From contig NZ_JAINVH010000051.1 of NCBI RefSeq assembly GCF_020400825.1, forward strand, positions 1 through 36,566: a stretch of DNA of 36,566 nt, given 5' to 3'. A program made the position numbers and the translations under genes. Below the pieces are notes generated by a model. It worked only from the letters and a program-made list of their open reading frames with translations, was not told the DNA's origin and searched no databases. The DNA comes from Streptomyces sp. HPF1205. Its GTDB lineage: Bacteria; Actinomycetota; Actinomycetes; Streptomycetales; Streptomycetaceae. The stretch's first letter is position 1. Each line of letters begins with the position of its first letter. This document shows, piece after piece, positions 16,487 to 23,734 of the stretch.

Positions 16487-17135
16487 CCGTGGGATGAATG
16501 AGTCCGGCCGCCAGGGCCTTGTTCACCGCGTCGATCCGCGAGATGGCGCCGAGCTTGCCGAAGATGTTGCGCAGGTGCCGCTTGACGGTGCCCTCGGTGA
16601 TGCGCAACTGGGCGCCGATCTGCCGGTTGCTCCTGGCCCTGGCGACCAACTCCAGCACCTGCCGCTCCCGTTCGGTCAGCTGGGTGGAGGCGTCCGGCGA
16701 AGGCGCCGGCCGGGCGGCCGGATCCGGGCCAGCCGCCCGGCCCCCGCCCCGGTGAACGGCCCGCACGGTGCGGATCAGCTGGTCCCCGCGGGTGTGCTGG
16801 GGCAGGTAGCAGACCGCCCCGGCGACCAGGACCTCGTGTACCACCCGGACGCTGTCCTGCCGTGCCATCGCGATCACCGGGGCGCGCCCGGGTACCGTCA
16901 GCAACTTGCGCACCGCCCGCCCCGGGCTTTCCAGCGCCGTCACATCGAGCAGGATGACGTCCGGCCGCGCGCCGGCCAGCAGTCGGAGCGCGCCCTCGCA
17001 TGTCCCGGCCTGTCCGACCACCGAAATCGCGTCCTCGGCCACGAGCAGGGCCCGTAAGGCGTCGCAGAGCAGAGAATGGTCACCCATCAGGAGAACCTTG
17101 ATCTCTCCTCCGCCTGTTACGCGGTTTACCCCCAT
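16404..17135 (-). CDS. Atypical NarL/LuxR-family response regulator
   Basis: This 243-aa protein has an N-terminal receiver-like domain (residues 12-130) and a C-terminal LuxR helix-turn-helix (LTERERQVLELVARARSNRQIGAQLRITEGTVKRHL). The receiver keeps a candidate phospho-acceptor Asp64 in DVILLDVTAL. However, the usual N-terminal acidic pair is reduced to GDHS, and the conserved Lys of the GYLLK motif is replaced (CYLPQH), so it is probably phosphorylation-independent or ligand-sensing. There is no sensor kinase gene nearby. The start at 17135 lacks a strong ribosome-binding site. Its 3' end overlaps the KS-beta-like gene by 83 nt in the opposite direction. It is divergent from the SARP gene and a likely pathway-specific regulator of the cluster. 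Confidence 0.88.
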   Translation of the reverse strand: MGVNRVTGGGEIKVLLMGDHSLLCDALRALLVAEDAISVVGQAGTCEGALRLLAGARPDVILLDVTALESPGRAVRKLLTVPGRAPVIAMARQDSVRVVHEVLVAGAVCYLPQHTRGDQLIRTVRAVHRGGGRAAGPDPAARPAPSPDASTQLTERERQVLELVARARSNRQIGAQLRITEGTVKRHLRNIFGKLGAISRIDAVNKALAAGLIHPTVIGPRAAAPAVRAVRPDTPRFRPVRWS

Positions 17136-17243
17136 GGCCAGAGTGTCGCACGGCAATCCGCCCGCCGATGTTACGGGCAGCCAAAATCCGCCACCGGCGT
17201 TCGCCGATCACGATATCGGGATTCCGATCTTCCGCTTGTCGCG

Positions 17244-17371
17244 CGGACATCACTGCGAACATCACTGCGGACGGCACTGCGGACGGCACTGCGGACGGCG
17301 CTGTGGACATCACTGCGGGCACCGCCGCAGACGCCACCGGGACACCACGGCGAACACCACCGGGACACCAC
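17244..17371. repeat. 12-bp tandem repeat array upstream of the SARP gene
   Basis: Eight consecutive 12-bp units of the type CGGACATCACTG / CGGACGGCACTG occupy 17244-17339, then decay into ACACCAC-rich copies to about 17371. The array fills most of the 304-nt gap (17136-17439) between the divergent luxR- and SARP-type genes, where no gene is seen. It may be a minisatellite that tunes promoter spacing or a multi-site regulator binding region. Confidence 0.85.
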
Positions 17372-17439
17372 TTAGGAGGCAAGCGAACGCCGAATACGAA
17401 TCCGTGGGCCGTACCATCGAAACAATCACGGGGGTGATC

Positions 17440-18228
17440 ATGAGGCAATTGTTCAATGTCCTCGGTCCGCTTCAACTGTGCATCGACGGACACGACCGCG
17501 TTCCGCGCGGCCCCAAGATACAAAAGGCGTGTGCGCTGCTGCTGCTCCGCGCCAATCAGGTGGTGGAAACCGGTGTGCTCACCGAGGAGTTGTGGGCCGG
17601 TGAGCCGCTGGCCCTCGCGGTGAGCACCCTGCGTACGCACATCTACCACCTGCGCCGGGCCCTGGGACCGGCGGCCGAACGGCTGGAGACCAGACCGGGG
17701 GGCTACCTGCTGCGGGTCGAATCCGGCGAGGTGGACGCGCAGGTCTTTGCCCGGCTGGTGGCGTGCGGCGCCCGCGAACTGCGCGGCGGTGACCCGGCCG
17801 AGGCCGCCCGGCTGCTCGGCGAGGCGCTCGCCCTGTGGCGCGGGCCGGCCCTGGCCGGACTGGCGTGCGGGCCCGCGCTGGCCGGCGAGCTGATCCACCT
17901 TGCCGAAATGCGCCGCCGCGCGCAGGAGTTGCGCATCGAGGCGGACCTGCGGCTGGGCCACCACCGGATGCTCGTCGCCGAACTGCGGACCCTGGTGTGC
18001 GCCGACCCGCTCAACGAATGGGCGCAGGCACGCCTGATCGAGGCCCTGCACGGTTCCGGGCACCGGGCCGCGGCGCTGGCGGCCTTCCGGGAAGCGGCGC
18101 AGCAACTCGACGAGGAGCTGGGCGTGGCGCCGTCCTGGGAGTTGCAGCGGCTGCACCGGGTGATCCTGGCGGAGGGCCTGGGGGCACCCGGCGACGACCG
18201 CCCGGACCCGAGCGCCGGACCGCGATAA
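17440..18228 (+). CDS. SARP family transcriptional activator
   Basis: This 262-aa small Streptomyces antibiotic regulatory protein has an OmpR-like winged-helix domain at residues 1-90 (QLFNVLGPLQLCIDGHDRVPRGPKIQKACALLLLRAN, then VSTLRTHIYHLRRALG). A bacterial transcriptional activation (BTAD) domain follows to about residue 250 (EVDAQVFARL ... ELGVAPSWELQRLHRVIL). There is no ATPase or TPR extension, so it is of the ActII-ORF4 size class. The ATG at 17440 follows CGGGGGTG; a GTG at 17434 is also in frame. It probably activates the divergent operons at 13.6 kb through the 11-bp-spaced heptamers there. It is itself probably controlled by the divergent LuxR-type protein. Confidence 0.93.
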   Translation: MRQLFNVLGPLQLCIDGHDRVPRGPKIQKACALLLLRANQVVETGVLTEELWAGEPLALAVSTLRTHIYHLRRALGPAAERLETRPGGYLLRVESGEVDAQVFARLVACGARELRGGDPAEAARLLGEALALWRGPALAGLACGPALAGELIHLAEMRRRAQELRIEADLRLGHHRMLVAELRTLVCADPLNEWAQARLIEALHGSGHRAAALAAFREAAQQLDEELGVAPSWELQRLHRVILAEGLGAPGDDRPDPSAGPR

Positions 18229-18291
18229 CACCGGACCGCGACAACACCGGCCGCGACAAGACCGGCCGCGACAAGACCGGCCGCGACAGCA
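18215..18291. repeat. 15-16-bp tandem repeats at the SARP 3' end
   Basis: Five units of the form CCGG(A)CCGCGACAA(C/G)A run through the SARP stop codon (18226-18228) into the intergenic region. The first two are 16 bp and the last three 15 bp. They are simple slippage repeats. Confidence 0.8.
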
Positions 18292-18341
18292 CAGGAACCA
18301 CACCGGCACAGGAACCACGCCGGCGCCGGACCACGACAGCG

Positions 18342-18380
18342 CCGGCCGCACCGCACACACCCCGTGTGCGGCGCGGCCGG
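18342..18380. terminator. Bidirectional terminator hairpin
   Basis: A long stem, CCGGCCGC-a-CCGCACAC paired with GTGTGCGG-c-GCGGCCGG, has one mismatch and a 5-nt loop (18359-18363). It lies between the convergent SARP gene and the NadR-like gene and should stop transcription from both sides. Confidence 0.75.
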
Positions 18381-18404
18381 TGCCGTCAGCGGCGGCCCGC
18401 ACCG

Positions 18405-19175
18405 TCAGTAACGCAGCGCGTACTTGATACGGCGCCACGTCGACTTGCGGCGCTGCGCGTCGTGGTAGCGCTGGTCGGCCTCGATGACCGCGATGGTCTC
18501 GCGTACCCGGGCCTCGGCGATCTCGATGGCCTCGTCGATCGGGCGGACCACCGGCATGTCGAAGGCCGCGACGATCTTCTCCAGCCGCTCGCGCAGCGAA
18601 CCGCCGATGACGTGGTAGGGGATCTCCAGCTCGTCCAGGGTCTCCAGCAGCAGTCGGTCCGAGGTGTTGCGGAACCGCTCGGAGACCGGCCGGTGCCCGT
18701 CGCGGTGCATGGCGAACTCCACCGGCAGGTGCACGTAGGCGTCGTACACGCGCTTGGCCCGCGCCTTGACCACCTTGCCGTACGAGTCGGCGAAGCCCTG
18801 GTAGAACGGCTTGAGCGGGGCTCCGACGACCGCCTTCGTCGCACGGTGCAACGGGCCGGCGCCCGGGTTGGTGCCGACCCGCAGCCGTGCCTCGCTGTAC
18901 ACCCACTCGTGCAGCACGGAGCCGTCGGAGATGAACGAGCCGGGCTGCGCGGCCTCGTTGTGCACGCGTTCCTCGAAGCGGCGCAGCCCCATCGCCTGCA
19001 ACTCGCTCGCGTTCAGCTCCGACAACTGCTTGCCGGGCACCAATTCCATGAGTATCTGCCGCGCCGTCATGGCGTGGGTCCTCGGCACTCCGGTGAGCAG
19101 CGAAAGCGCCTCGGTGGTCGTGCTCTTCCCGGTCGAGTACGTCCCCGAGACGGCGAGGCGCAGCACTTCCTGCAT
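18405..19175 (-). CDS. NadR-like P-loop ATPase/kinase-type protein
   Basis: This 256-aa soluble protein has a single P-loop NTPase domain. Walker A is SGTYSTGKST at residues 10-19, immediately followed by TTEALSLLTG and an ARQILMEL helix. It resembles the AAA_28/NadR ribosylnicotinamide-kinase-like fold rather than a typical AAA ATPase. FISDGSVLHEWVYSEAR probably carries the Walker B-type acidic residue. The C-terminus is basic (RRKSTWRRIKYALRY). It lies 33 nt downstream of avrD on the same strand, with an AGGAG ribosome-binding site, so the two form an operon. I infer a small-molecule kinase or NTPase acting on a precursor or product of the AvrD pathway, such as a sugar. A nucleotide-dependent chaperone or regulator role is the alternative. 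Confidence 0.75.
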   Translation of the reverse strand: MQEVLRLAVSGTYSTGKSTTTEALSLLTGVPRTHAMTARQILMELVPGKQLSELNASELQAMGLRRFEERVHNEAAQPGSFISDGSVLHEWVYSEARLRVGTNPGAGPLHRATKAVVGAPLKPFYQGFADSYGKVVKARAKRVYDAYVHLPVEFAMHRDGHRPVSERFRNTSDRLLLETLDELEIPYHVIGGSLRERLEKIVAAFDMPVVRPIDEAIEIAEARVRETIAVIEADQRYHDAQRRKSTWRRIKYALRY

Positions 19176-19208
19176 GTCTGGCTCCTGTGGCGGTGGGAGA
19201 AACGGGAT

Positions 19209-20261
19209 CTACGGGGTCGGCAGCCGGTGGGCCACCATCGAGTGGCCGGTGAACCCGGGCATCGAGCCGGTCATGGTGAAGGTGCGCCAGCGGCCGGCGG
19301 CGTGGTCGACCAGTTCGCTGCCGGCGGTCTCGGCCGAGAGCGCCATGGGCGCGGAGATCGGCCGGTCGGGGCGGTCGGCGGTGAGCACGAGCTTGCGCAG
19401 CCACAACGTGTGCGTCTGCCCGCGCCGCACACCGTCCTGGTGGTACATGAGGACCTGGTTGAGCTGGGCGAAGGCGATCATGATGTCGAGTACGGAGAGC
19501 GCGGGCTGGTAGTGCCCGCCGATTCCGGCGGTCCACCGGTTCTCGTCCGTTCCCGGGCGCACGGTGAGCACCGCGGACGCCTTCCGGCCGGATCCGTCGA
19601 GCGCGACCTGCTCCAGGTAGTGGCTGCGGTCCTGGTAGCCCATGCCGTAGTACCGCTCGGAGGCCGGGCCGAGCACCTGATCGGCCTCGGCGTACCACGT
19701 GCGCCCCGGTGACCCGGTCCCGGACGTCCCGGACGTCCCGGGTGCGTCGTGCTCCACCTCGCAGCGCACTTTCGCGTTGCCGATCGCGCAGTCCACCCGG
19801 GAGACAGCCGTCAGCGGCCGGCCCGGGACCGGGCGCACCTGCGTCAGCCGGGCCCCGACCGGGAAACCGTCGAGTACCTCCTGCGGGGCGGCCCCCGCCC
19901 GCACGGTCAGCGCACGCGGCCACATCCGGGCGTGCCCGGCCGCGTCCAGGCCGAACCGGCGCAGCACCAGCAACTCGCTGAGCTGCACGCCGAACAGGGC
20001 CGCGTCGATGCTGCTGACGTGCGGCCGCGGGGAGACGCCCGCCGCCTTGCGCGACCAGCCCGGCGGATAGCTCACCGCCGCCGTCGCCCGAACGGACCCC
20101 AGGTCCGCGGGCTGCCGTCCGGCACCGGCACCGGCACCGGCACCGGCCGGCTCCGGGATCACGGCCTCCACGTCCGTGAGCCGGTGGCCGACCCGCTTGA
20201 AGCCCTCGCCGAAGAACCGGCCGTCCCGCGAGCCCAGCATCTCGTCCACCGATGCGTACAT
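19209..20261 (-). CDS. avrD: AvrD family protein (syringolide-synthase-like)
   Basis: This 350-aa protein's N-terminus, YASVDEMLGSRDGRFFGEGFKRV, carries the recognisable AvrD signature (GSRD.RFFG.GF.RV). Pseudomonas syringae AvrD (about 311 aa) directs formation of syringolides, thought to arise from condensation of a beta-ketoacyl chain with D-xylulose. Later conserved-looking segments are SSIDAALFGVQLSELLVL, ERYYGMGYQDRSHYLEQV and GGHYQPALSVLDIMIAFAQLNQVLMYHQD. These resemble a duplicated hot-dog-like layout, as in the AfsA gamma-butyrolactone synthases, by inference only. Small Gly/Ala and GTS repeats account for the extra length. GGAGGTG precedes the ATG at 20261. The adjacent NadR-like gene and the nearby ACP/KS/KR genes suggest a dedicated acyl supply for a signalling lipid. 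Confidence 0.85.
   Translation of the reverse strand: MYASVDEMLGSRDGRFFGEGFKRVGHRLTDVEAVIPEPAGAGAGAGAGRQPADLGSVRATAAVSYPPGWSRKAAGVSPRPHVSSIDAALFGVQLSELLVLRRFGLDAAGHARMWPRALTVRAGAAPQEVLDGFPVGARLTQVRPVPGRPLTAVSRVDCAIGNAKVRCEVEHDAPGTSGTSGTGSPGRTWYAEADQVLGPASERYYGMGYQDRSHYLEQVALDGSGRKASAVLTVRPGTDENRWTAGIGGHYQPALSVLDIMIAFAQLNQVLMYHQDGVRRGQTHTLWLRKLVLTADRPDRPISAPMALSAETAGSELVDHAAGRWRTFTMTGSMPGFTGHSMVAHRLPTP
20122..20152. repeat. GGCACC hexanucleotide run within avrD
   Basis: Five near-identical CCGGCA/GGCACC hexamers encode a Gly-Ala linker, AGAGAGAGA, near residue 40 of AvrD. The linker is likely a surface loop that varies in length by slippage. Confidence 0.7.
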
Positions 20262-20338
20262 CACACCTCCCCCGACGCGCCGGCTCCCCCTGCGGTACCG
20301 GCACCTGCCCCATGCTGGCGCCACCGCATGGAACCGGT

Positions 20339-20359
20339 ATCCAACGCCCGTCAAAGCAC
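20339..20359 (+). promoter_or_regulatory. Possible SARP half-operator upstream of avrD
   Basis: ATCCAAC (20339) and GTCAAAG (20350) are heptamers spaced by exactly 11 bp. The 10-mer GTCAAAGCAC here is identical to one in the stronger array at 13655. The repeats point away from avrD, which weakens the case. Confidence 0.35.
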
Positions 20360-20463
20360 CGCCGCCCCGGCGGGCGCGCGGCCTTTCCGGGTCCTCGGGG
20401 CGCCGATGAGTTCGCGGCCGGATCGCGGTCTCCATGGGTGCACGACCATCACAGGAGGCGATC

Positions 20464-20838
20464 ATGTTCGGTTCGACGAAGGCGTTCAGCGGTTTCGCGG
20501 TGGACGACATCGAGGCGGCCAGGAAGTTCTACGAGGGCACGCTCGGGCTCAGGGTGTCCGAGCGGAACGGCCTGTTGACGCTGCACATCGCGGGCGACAG
20601 GGACGTCCTGGTCTACCCCAAGCCGGACCACACCCCGGCGACGTACACGATCCTCAACTTCCCCGTCGAGGACATCACGACCGCGGTCGACGAGCTGAGC
20701 CGAAGGGGCGTGGTCTTCCAGCGCTACGACAGCCTCGACACGGACGAGAGGGGGATCTTCCACGGCGGCGGACCGCTCATCGCATGGTTCACCGATCCTG
20801 CCGGGAACGTGCTGTCCGTTCTCCAGCAGTCCGCGTAA
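20464..20838 (+). CDS. VOC (glyoxalase/bleomycin-resistance) superfamily protein
   Basis: This 124-aa protein is one vicinal-oxygen-chelate domain with paired beta-alpha-beta-beta-beta modules. The N-terminal part reads FSGFAVDDIEAARKFYEGTLGLRVSE, and the C-terminal module reads FPVEDITTAVDELSRRGVVFQRYD and AWFTDPAGNVLSVLQ, the usual ending. A strong AGGAGG lies 7 nt before the ATG. Metal ligands are not all obvious (a His in LLTLHIAGD is one candidate), so it may bind a metabolite rather than catalyse. It is divergent from avrD across about 200 nt. Membership in the cluster is possible but not shown. Confidence 0.9.
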   Translation: MFGSTKAFSGFAVDDIEAARKFYEGTLGLRVSERNGLLTLHIAGDRDVLVYPKPDHTPATYTILNFPVEDITTAVDELSRRGVVFQRYDSLDTDERGIFHGGGPLIAWFTDPAGNVLSVLQQSA

Positions 20839-20958
20839 GCGGTCACCGGCCCGGCGAGGCGCGCCGGAGCCCGGGGGGCGGCCGCGCGCCCGCCTTCCCC
20901 GGGCCCGCGCCCGGACCGGGCCTTCCGCCGCTCGAACACCGTCACTCTATGAGGTCTA

Positions 20959-21028
20959 TTGACTTCATGGCGTAGCCACCCATAACGTGTTAATCGTCAC
21001 GTTTATCGGTTGTTGCCCGAAAGCAACC
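20959..21028 (+). promoter_or_regulatory. Promoter, operator-like dyad and 5' leader hairpin
   Basis: In the 312-nt gap 20839-21150, TTGACT (20959) and TAACGT (20983) are 18 nt apart, a good vegetative promoter for the HAD gene. The -10 overlaps a dyad, AACGTG-N8-CACGTT (20984-21003), a candidate repressor site. A small hairpin GTTGC/GCAAC (21012-21027) follows in the leader. This segment is markedly richer in A/T than its surroundings. Confidence 0.55.
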
Positions 21029-21150
21029 TACTTGCGTAGCGCCCACCGGAGCCCCGCGACCTCCTGACACCGAGGTGTCCGCCGGGTCATGCCCTGAGTC
21101 GGGCCACATCCAGCGCGCGGCCCCGCGAGAGGGGCGAAGGGAACACCGCG

Positions 21151-21906
21151 ATGGTCTCTGACAGCATTCTCACCTGGACCCCCGCAGCCGTCGTGTTCGA
21201 CTGCGACGGCACCCTGATCGACACCGAGCGTCATTGGCAGACCGCCCGGGACCGCACCATGAAGGAGTTCGGGGTCCGGGCCGGCCCCGGCTTCGAGGCG
21301 CGGAGCAAAGGCGTGCACTACACCGAGTGCGGGCACCTCATCGCCCAGGAGGCCGGCCGTCCGTCACTCGGCGACCAATTGGCGGCACGGCTGCTCAGGC
21401 ACTTCCGCGCCCTTGCCCTCGAAGCACCCCGTACGATGCCGGGCGCCGCGGAACTCGTGGGGGCCGTCGCCAAGTTCGCCCCTCTGGCCGTTGCGAGCAA
21501 CTGCCCGCTGGAGGTGGTCGAGGAGTGCCTGGGCTCGGCGGACCTGCGCCGGTACTTCCAGCACATCGTCGTACCGGACGAGGACATCCGGCCCAAGCCC
21601 CACCCCGACGTCTACCTCGTGGCTGCCCGCCGGCTCGGAGCCGCGCCCGCCGAGACCCTGGCCGTGGAGGACTCCCGCTGCGGCGTCGAGGCCGCCGTCC
21701 GAGCCGGCTTGCGTGTCCTGGGGGTGGGCCCCTGGCCCGGCGAGGAGACCGGGGCGATGGTCGACCTGTGGGTCGCCTCGCTCGGCGAACCGCGGATCAT
21801 CGAGTGGGTGGGCAAGCACCTCGCGCCGCCGCGGACGCCTCCGAGTACGCCGCCGCGGACGCGACCGAGTACGCCGCCGCGGACGCGACCGCGCGACGAG
21901 GCGTGA
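21151..21906 (+). CDS. HAD-superfamily hydrolase (phosphoglycolate phosphatase/beta-PGM-like)
   Basis: This 251-aa HAD subfamily IA protein has all four catalytic motifs. Motif I is VFDCDGTLIDTE (nucleophile and acid Asp). Motif II is the Ser in VASNCP. Motif III is the Lys in RPKPHPDVY. Motif IV is the acidic pair in AVEDSRCGVEA. A helical cap domain occupies the region between motifs I and II. The last 25 residues are a PPRT/PSTPPRTRP repeat (21829-21893), probably a disordered tail. It is likely a small-molecule phosphatase or phosphomutase; the substrate cannot be read from sequence. GAAGGGA precedes the ATG. It is convergent with argG. Confidence 0.92.
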   Translation: MVSDSILTWTPAAVVFDCDGTLIDTERHWQTARDRTMKEFGVRAGPGFEARSKGVHYTECGHLIAQEAGRPSLGDQLAARLLRHFRALALEAPRTMPGAAELVGAVAKFAPLAVASNCPLEVVEECLGSADLRRYFQHIVVPDEDIRPKPHPDVYLVAARRLGAAPAETLAVEDSRCGVEAAVRAGLRVLGVGPWPGEETGAMVDLWVASLGEPRIIEWVGKHLAPPRTPPSTPPRTRPSTPPRTRPRDEA

Positions 21907-22079
21907 GGCCACCCGCCGGCTGAGGCAACCCCCTTGGGGGCTGCGACCGCCCACCGCCGCGGCAAACCGCCGGGCTGCGGCAACCCCTCGGCTGAGGCGG
22001 CCCCTGGCTGAGGCGGCCGCCCGGCTGGTGAAGCCGGCCGGCCGCCCGGGTTCGGCTCGTGGTCGGCCCGGGGGCCGGG

Positions 22080-23540
22080 TCAGTCCGTGCCCGCCTCCAT
22101 CGCGGCGAGGTCGAGCAGTTCGGCGTCGTCGGAGGCGGCGACCTCGCCGCGGGCGGCGATGGCCTCGGCGCCGCCTTCCGGCATCTGCGGCATCGTGCCG
22201 ATCAGCCCGGTGGCGGCCGCCTGGGCGGCGCCGATGGCCGGGCCGGCCGGGCCGATCAGGCCGAGTTCGGCGTACCGCTCCAGCTTGGCGCGGGAGTCGG
22301 CGATGTCGAGGTTGCGCATGGTGAGCTGGCCGATCCGGTCCACCGGGCCGAACGCCGCGTCCTCGGTGCGCTCCATGGACAGCTTGTCCGGGTGGTAGCT
22401 GAACGCCGGGCCCGTGGTGTCGAGGATCGAGTAGTCCTCGCCGCGCCGCAGCCGCAGCGTCACCTCGCCGGTGACCGCCGCGCCGACCCAGCGCTGCAGC
22501 GACTCGCGGATCATGAGCGCCTGCGGGTCAAGCCATCGGCCCTCGTACATCAGCCGGCCGAGGCGCCGCCCCTCGTTGTGGTACTGCGCGAGGGTGTCCT
22601 CGTTGTGGATCGCGTTGACCAGGCGCTCGTACGCCGCGTGCAGCAGGGCCATGCCCGGTGCCTCGTAGATGCCGCGGCTCTTGGCCTCGATGATCCGGTT
22701 CTCGATCTGGTCCGACATGCCCAGGCCGTGGCGGCCGCCGATGGCGTTCGCCTCCATCACCAGGTCGACGGCCGAAGCGAACTCCTTGCCGTTGACCGTG
22801 ACCGGGCGGCCCTGGTCGAAGCCGATCGTCACGTCCTCGGCCTCGATCTCGACCGAGGGGTCCCAGAACCGCACGCCCATGATCGGCTCGACGGTCTCGA
22901 TGCCGTTGTCCAGGTGCTCCAGGGTCTTGGCCTCATGGGTGGCGCCCCAGATGTTGGCGTCCGTGGAGTACGCCTTCTCCGTGCTGGCGCGGTACGGCAG
23001 CCCGTGGGCCAGCAGCCACTCCGACATCTCCTTGCGGCCGCCGAGTTCGGTCACGAAGTCCGCGTCCAGCCAGGGCTTGTAGATCCGCAGGTGCGGGTTG
23101 GCGAGCAGGCCGTAGCGGTAGAACCGCTCGATGTCGTTGCCCTTGAAGGTCGAGCCGTCGCCCCAGATCTGGACGTCGTCCTCCAGCATCGCCCGGACCA
23201 GGAGCGTGCCCGTCACGGCGCGGCCGAGCGGCGTGGTGTTGAAGTACGCCCGCCCGCCCGAGCGGATGTGGAACGCCCCGCAGGTGAGCGCGGCCAGCCC
23301 CTCTTCGACCAGCGCCGCGCGGCAGTCCACCAGGCGCGCCACCTCGGCACCGTAGGTCTTCGCGCGGCCGGGCACCGAGGCGATGTCCGGCTCGTCGTAC
23401 TGGCCGATATCGGCGGTGTAGGTGCACGGGACGGCGCCCTTGTCGCGCATCCACGCGACCGCGACGGAGGTGTCGAGCCCGCCGGAGAAGGCGATGCCGA
23501 CGCGCTCGCCGGCGGGAAGGGAGGTGAGGACCTTGGACAT
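22080..23540 (-). CDS. argG: Argininosuccinate synthase
   Basis: This 486-aa enzyme catalyses the ATP-dependent joining of citrulline and aspartate in arginine biosynthesis. The N-terminal PP-loop motif is IAFSGGLDTSVAV. It belongs to the longer, E. coli-type (type 2) group, as seen in GGRAYFNTTPLGRAVTGTLLV and WGDGSTFKGNDIERFYRYGLL. It has about 40 residues more at the C-terminus, mostly Ala/Glu/Asp-rich. The start at 23540 begins MSKVLTSLP. There is no Shine-Dalgarno sequence, and the -10 box is only 6 nt away, so the mRNA is probably leaderless. An upstream in-frame ATG at 23555 would fall partly inside the promoter. No other arg genes are adjacent. ArgR repression is expected. Confidence 0.97.
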   Translation of the reverse strand: MSKVLTSLPAGERVGIAFSGGLDTSVAVAWMRDKGAVPCTYTADIGQYDEPDIASVPGRAKTYGAEVARLVDCRAALVEEGLAALTCGAFHIRSGGRAYFNTTPLGRAVTGTLLVRAMLEDDVQIWGDGSTFKGNDIERFYRYGLLANPHLRIYKPWLDADFVTELGGRKEMSEWLLAHGLPYRASTEKAYSTDANIWGATHEAKTLEHLDNGIETVEPIMGVRFWDPSVEIEAEDVTIGFDQGRPVTVNGKEFASAVDLVMEANAIGGRHGLGMSDQIENRIIEAKSRGIYEAPGMALLHAAYERLVNAIHNEDTLAQYHNEGRRLGRLMYEGRWLDPQALMIRESLQRWVGAAVTGEVTLRLRRGEDYSILDTTGPAFSYHPDKLSMERTEDAAFGPVDRIGQLTMRNLDIADSRAKLERYAELGLIGPAGPAIGAAQAAATGLIGTMPQMPEGGAEAIAARGEVAASDDAELLDLAAMEAGTD

Positions 23541-23546
23541 AGGAAG

Positions 23547-23577
23547 AGTATGCATTACTCCGCATGATCATGCAAGC
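23547..23577 (-). promoter_or_regulatory. argG promoter with ArgR-like ARG box
   Basis: On the minus strand, TTGCAT (-35, 23575-23570) and CATACT (-10, 23552-23547) are exactly 17 nt apart. The same DNA contains TGCAT half-sites at both ends and a TGATCATGC between, matching the ATGCAT-rich form of actinomycete ARG boxes. Bound ArgR would occlude RNA polymerase completely. Confidence 0.65.
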
Positions 23578-23734
23578 CGCCCTGGTTCCGTGTCCCCTCC
23601 CGGGCCGAACAACCTCCGAACACGATTACGGGGTTGGGCTAGACTCGCTTGGCCTCCGCGCTCGAGCGACCGCTCCGCGGAGCGAACCCTGCCTCATGCG
23701 CTCCTCGCGCATCCTCAATCCCTTGGGGGGGATT

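Noticed and set aside
17244..17371. CRISPR or SARP operator
   Set aside because: Units are 12 bp, contiguous and lack unique spacers; the 12-bp period does not fit the 11-bp SARP spacing found at 13.6 kb.
17080..20313. A 1077-codon open frame on the minus strand over luxR, SARP and avrD
   Set aside because: It crosses well-supported genes in other frames (SARP, the NadR-like gene, avrD) and encodes Arg/Gly-rich low-complexity sequence only.
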